Source: Verrucomicrobiota bacterium (GTDB lineage: Bacteria; Verrucomicrobiota; Verrucomicrobiia; Opitutales; Opitutaceae). From it: 6,666 nucleotides of DNA. A model generated the notes under the pieces. It had not been told where the DNA came from and did not search any database. It was given only the letters and a program-made list of their open reading frames with translations. Location of the stretch: positions 1 through 6,666 of the forward strand of contig JAEYQF010000302.1 of NCBI GenBank assembly GCA_023410155.1. Reading direction: 5' to 3'. The stretch's first letter is position 1, and every line of letters starts with the position of its first letter. The position numbers and the translations under genes are program-made. This document shows positions 3,744 to 6,666 of this stretch, piece by piece.

Positions 3744-6548
3744 ATGGCCGCTAAATCCAAAGTGAAGAAACCCGCCGCGAAGGCCAAAGCCTCCGCACCC
3801 GCGAAGAAATCATCCGCCGCCAAGGCGCCCAAATACGTTTACACGTGGGGCGCGGGCAAAGCCGATGGCGACGGCACGATGAAGGCTCTCCTCGGTGGCA
3901 AGGGCGCCAACCTCGCCGAGATGACCCGTATCGGTCTGCCGGTGCCCCCGGGCTTCACGATCACGACCGAGGTCTGCACGTATTACTACGCAAACAAGAA
4001 GACCTACCCGTCCTCGCTCCAGGCCCAGATGGAGGCCGGTGTTGCGAACATGGAGAAGATCATGGGCTCGAAGTTCGGCGCCACCTCCGGCATGCCGCTC
4101 CTCGTCGCCGTCCGCTCCGGCGCCCGCGACTCGATGCCGGGCATGATGGACACGCTCCTCAACCTCGGCCTCAACGACGAGACGGTGATCGCCCTCGAGA
4201 AGGCCACCAACAACCCCCGCTTCGCCTGGGATTGCTACCGCCGCTTCATCCAGATGTATGGCGACGTCGTCCTCGGCGTGCAGAAGCGCGAAGGCGAAGA
4301 TCACGAGCCGTTCGAGACCGTGATCCACAACTTCAAGCACGAGAAGTATCACGCGGACATCGAAGACTCGAAGCTCACCGCTGAAGACCAGCAGGAGCTC
4401 GTCGTCCGTTTCAAGGCGCTCGTGAAGGAGCGCACCGGCAAGCAGTTCCCCAACAGCCCCTGGGACCAGCTCCGCGGCGCGGCCGGCGCCGTGTTCGGCT
4501 CCTGGATGAACGACCGCGCGATTGTCTATCGCCGCAAATACAACATTCCCTCCGAGTGGGGCACCGCCGTCAACGTGCAGGCCATGGTGTTCGGCAACAC
4601 CGGCGAAACCTCCGGCTCTGGCGTTGCGTTCACCCGCAACCCGGCCAACGGCGCCAACGAGTTCTACGGCGAGTTCCTCGTCAACGCGCAGGGTGAAGAC
4701 GTCGTCGCCGGCGTCCGCACGCCCGAGCCCGTCCTCAAGCTGAAGGATGTGATGCCGAAGTCCTACGCCGAGCTCCTCAAGGTTCGTAAGACCCTCGAGA
4801 AGCACTTCAAGGACGTGCAGGACGTCGAGTTCACGATCCAGGAAGGCAAGCTGTTCATGCTCCAGACGCGTAACGGCAAACGCACCGCCGCCGCCGCGCT
4901 GAAGTTCTCCATCGATATGGTGAAGGAGAAGCTCATCGACTGGCAGACCGCCGTCATGCGCAACCCGGCCGACCAGCTCGAGCAGCTCCTCGCTCCGATC
5001 TTCGACCTCAACGAGGTCAAGAAGGCCAAGGTCAGCGCCACCGGCCTCCCCGCCGGCCCCGGCGCCGCGACCGGCAGGATCTACTTCAACGCCGACCGCG
5101 CCGTGCAGGCCGCCGACAAGGGCGAGAAGGTTCTCCTCGTTCGCGTCGAGACCTCACCGGAAGACCTCCGCGGCATGATCGCCGCCGAGGGCATCCTCAC
5201 CGCTCGCGGTGGCGTTTCCTCGCACGCCGCGCTCGTCGCCCGCCAGATGGGTAAAGTCTGCGTCTGCGGCGCTTCCGCCGTCGTCATCGACTACGATCGC
5301 AAGACCGCGACCATCGCCGGCCAGACCTTCAACGAAGGCGACTTCCTCTCCATCGACGGCACCTCCGGCACCGTTTACGCGGGCCAGATCAAGACCGCTC
5401 CGTCCGAGATCATCGCCGGCCTGCTCAACAACGACGAAGCCGCGAAGAAGACCGAGAAGTTCAAGAGCTACGCGCAACTCATGAAGTGGTGCGCGCAGGT
5501 CACGAAGCTCTCCGTCCGCACCAACGCCGACACCCCCGAGCAGACCCGCAACGCCGTCGCGTTTGGCGCCGTCGGCATCGGCCTCACCCGCCCCGAGCAC
5601 ATGTTCTTCGAGGGCGACCGCATCGATGCCATGCGCGAGATGATCCTCGCCGACTCGCTCGCCGATCGCGAAGCCGCTCTCGCGAAGCTCCTCCCGTTCC
5701 AGCGCCAGGACTTCTACGGAATCTTCAAGGAACTGAAGGGCTTCCCCGCCACCATCCGCTTCCTCGATCCCCCGCTGCACGAGTTCCTCCCGAACTCCAA
5801 GGAGCAGCAGATGGATCTTTCCCGGAAGCTGAACATCCCGGTCGAGAAGATCATGCACCGCGTGCACGAGCTGCATGAGTTCAACCCGATGCTCGGCTTC
5901 CGCGGCTGCCGTCTCGGCATCAAGTATCCCGAGATCACCCGCATGCAGGCCCGCGCCGTGTTCGAGGCCGCCGCCGATGCGAACAAGGAAGGCTTCAAGG
6001 CCAAACCCGAGATCATGATCCCGCTCGTCGGCTTCAAGAAGGAGCTCGATCTGCAGGTCGCGATTGTCCACGAGGTCGCCAAGGCCGTGCAGGCCGAAAA
6101 GAAGACGAAGATCAACTACTCCGTCGGCACCATGATCGAAGTCCCGCGCGGTGCCCTCACCGCCGACGAGATCGCGCAGACCGCCGAGTTCTTCAGCTTC
6201 GGCACCAACGACCTCACGCAGACCTGCCTCGGCATGTCGCGTGACGACTCCGGCTCCTTCCTCGGCGCCTACCAAGAGAACGAGATCGTGAAGAAGAACC
6301 CGTTTGCCTCGATCGATCAGACTGGCGTCGGCCAGCTCATCAAGATCGCCGCGCAAAAGGGCAACGCTTCCCGCCCCGGCATCCAGCTCGGCATCTGCGG
6401 CGAACACGGTGGCGATCCGGATTCGGTCAAGTTCTGCCACAAGGTCGGCCTCACCTACGTGAGCTGCTCGCCCTTCCGCGTGCCGGTCGCCCGCCTCGCC
6501 GCCGCCCAAGCCGCGGTCGAAGAGCTCCGCGCTGCGAAGAAGAAGTGA
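3744..6548 (+). CDS. ppdK: Pyruvate, phosphate dikinase (PPDK)
   Basis: A 934-residue cytoplasmic enzyme interconverting ATP + pyruvate + phosphate and AMP + PEP + pyrophosphate, at the glycolysis/gluconeogenesis branch. The ATP-grasp region starts near YVYTWG (31-36), with GGKGANLAEM (51-60), VRSGARDSMPGMMDT (123-137), ETSGSGVAFTRNP (288-300) and MLQTRNGKRT (372-381). The swivelling phosphohistidine domain carries GGVSSHAALVAR (489-500) with catalytic His494. The PEP/pyruvate barrel shows Arg616, Arg672 (IRFLDPPLHEF), Glu799 (MIEVPRGALTADEI), Asn822 (TNDLTQ) and Cys885 (GICGEHGGDP). These match His455, Arg561, Arg617, Glu745, Asn768 and Cys831 of the Clostridium symbiosum enzyme. Oddities are a basic Lys/Ala-rich extension (1-29), Ser492 where the regulatory Thr usually sits, Pro617 in RPEHMFF (usually RTEHMFF), and about 16 extra residues between His494 and Arg616. 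ATG 3744 is the only ATG ahead of the domain; no Shine-Dalgarno is seen. Heavy use of C-ending codons and AAG suggests high expression. No PPDK regulatory protein gene lies nearby. Confidence 0.98.
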   Translation: MAAKSKVKKPAAKAKASAPAKKSSAAKAPKYVYTWGAGKADGDGTMKALLGGKGANLAEMTRIGLPVPPGFTITTEVCTYYYANKKTYPSSLQAQMEAGVANMEKIMGSKFGATSGMPLLVAVRSGARDSMPGMMDTLLNLGLNDETVIALEKATNNPRFAWDCYRRFIQMYGDVVLGVQKREGEDHEPFETVIHNFKHEKYHADIEDSKLTAEDQQELVVRFKALVKERTGKQFPNSPWDQLRGAAGAVFGSWMNDRAIVYRRKYNIPSEWGTAVNVQAMVFGNTGETSGSGVAFTRNPANGANEFYGEFLVNAQGEDVVAGVRTPEPVLKLKDVMPKSYAELLKVRKTLEKHFKDVQDVEFTIQEGKLFMLQTRNGKRTAAAALKFSIDMVKEKLIDWQTAVMRNPADQLEQLLAPIFDLNEVKKAKVSATGLPAGPGAATGRIYFNADRAVQAADKGEKVLLVRVETSPEDLRGMIAAEGILTARGGVSSHAALVARQMGKVCVCGASAVVIDYDRKTATIAGQTFNEGDFLSIDGTSGTVYAGQIKTAPSEIIAGLLNNDEAAKKTEKFKSYAQLMKWCAQVTKLSVRTNADTPEQTRNAVAFGAVGIGLTRPEHMFFEGDRIDAMREMILADSLADREAALAKLLPFQRQDFYGIFKELKGFPATIRFLDPPLHEFLPNSKEQQMDLSRKLNIPVEKIMHRVHELHEFNPMLGFRGCRLGIKYPEITRMQARAVFEAAADANKEGFKAKPEIMIPLVGFKKELDLQVAIVHEVAKAVQAEKKTKINYSVGTMIEVPRGALTADEIAQTAEFFSFGTNDLTQTCLGMSRDDSGSFLGAYQENEIVKKNPFASIDQTGVGQLIKIAAQKGNASRPGIQLGICGEHGGDPDSVKFCHKVGLTYVSCSPFRVPVARLAAAQAAVEELRAAKKK

Positions 6549-6592
6549 CCTCGCGATAGGCCCCGGCCTCCGCGAAGAACTCCCAACCCTCA

Positions 6593-6624
6593 GCCCCGCG
6601 CCCTCACCCGGCGCGGGGCGTTTT
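6593..6624 (+). terminator. Intrinsic terminator of ppdK
   Basis: A perfect 10-bp GC stem, GCCCCGCGCC (6593-6602) with GGCGCGGGGC (6610-6619), closes a 7-base loop and is followed by G and four Ts (6621-6624), then GATTTA. It lies 44 bases past the ppdK stop. The T-run is short but the stem is very stable. The remaining bases to 6666 show no gene or recognisable signal. Confidence 0.85.
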
Positions 6625-6666
6625 GATTTACGAGTGAACCCCCCCGCCCCACGGCCAAAATTAAAA

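Noticed and set aside
3810..4805. 331-codon open frame opposite the first part of ppdK
   Set aside because: Same explanation: a GC-driven antisense shadow of a certain gene, with no recognisable domain.
5154..6509. 451-codon open frame opposite ppdK
   Set aside because: It lies wholly within a strongly conserved PPDK coding region; C-ending codons in ppdK remove stop codons on the other strand. The translation is a Gly/Ala/Glu/Asp/Leu-rich shadow without family motifs.
1..6666. Mobile element, CRISPR array, tRNA/rRNA, or a new defence or biosynthetic system
   Set aside because: No transposase, integrase, regular spaced repeats, RNA gene signature or clustered unknown enzymes are visible; the recognisable genes are common housekeeping families.

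Overview
This looks like a piece of a GC-rich bacterial chromosome with ordinary housekeeping content. The organism is probably in Verrucomicrobia, perhaps Opitutaceae. That guess rests on overall impression: high GC, no clear Shine-Dalgarno sequence before any of the five starts, a secreted or anchored helical protein with Trp/Ala/Pro-type repeats, and a Lys/Ala-rich tail added to the front of pyruvate phosphate dikinase. No marker gene confirms it.

Layout: bases 1-320 hold the end of a PQQ-dependent sugar dehydrogenase (sorbosone dehydrogenase type) on the + strand. It converges on a leftward universal stress protein (484-942) that has its own intrinsic terminator (390-424). Upstream of that gene on the same strand is a signal-anchored hypothetical protein (1033-1743). 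A 156-base divergent spacer separates it from a rightward M24 (aminopeptidase P-like) metallopeptidase (1900-3177). An 81-residue two-helix membrane protein follows (3258-3503) and ends at a clear terminator (3530-3557). After a promoter-bearing spacer comes ppdK (3744-6548), the largest gene here, encoding pyruvate, phosphate dikinase and closed by a strong terminator (6593-6624).

The genes do not form an evident single pathway. ppdK is a separate transcription unit, bounded by terminators on both sides and carrying a consensus -35 box. The best candidates for a second look are in and just before ppdK: a low-complexity basic N-terminal extension, Ser in place of the usual regulatory Thr two residues before the catalytic His, and a cluster of GGCGCA/TGCGCC half-sites around the predicted -10 box and transcript start. 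I see no mobile element, CRISPR array, tRNA or rRNA, and nothing that amounts to a new biological system. Long open frames opposite the M24 and ppdK genes are best explained as GC-driven shadows.
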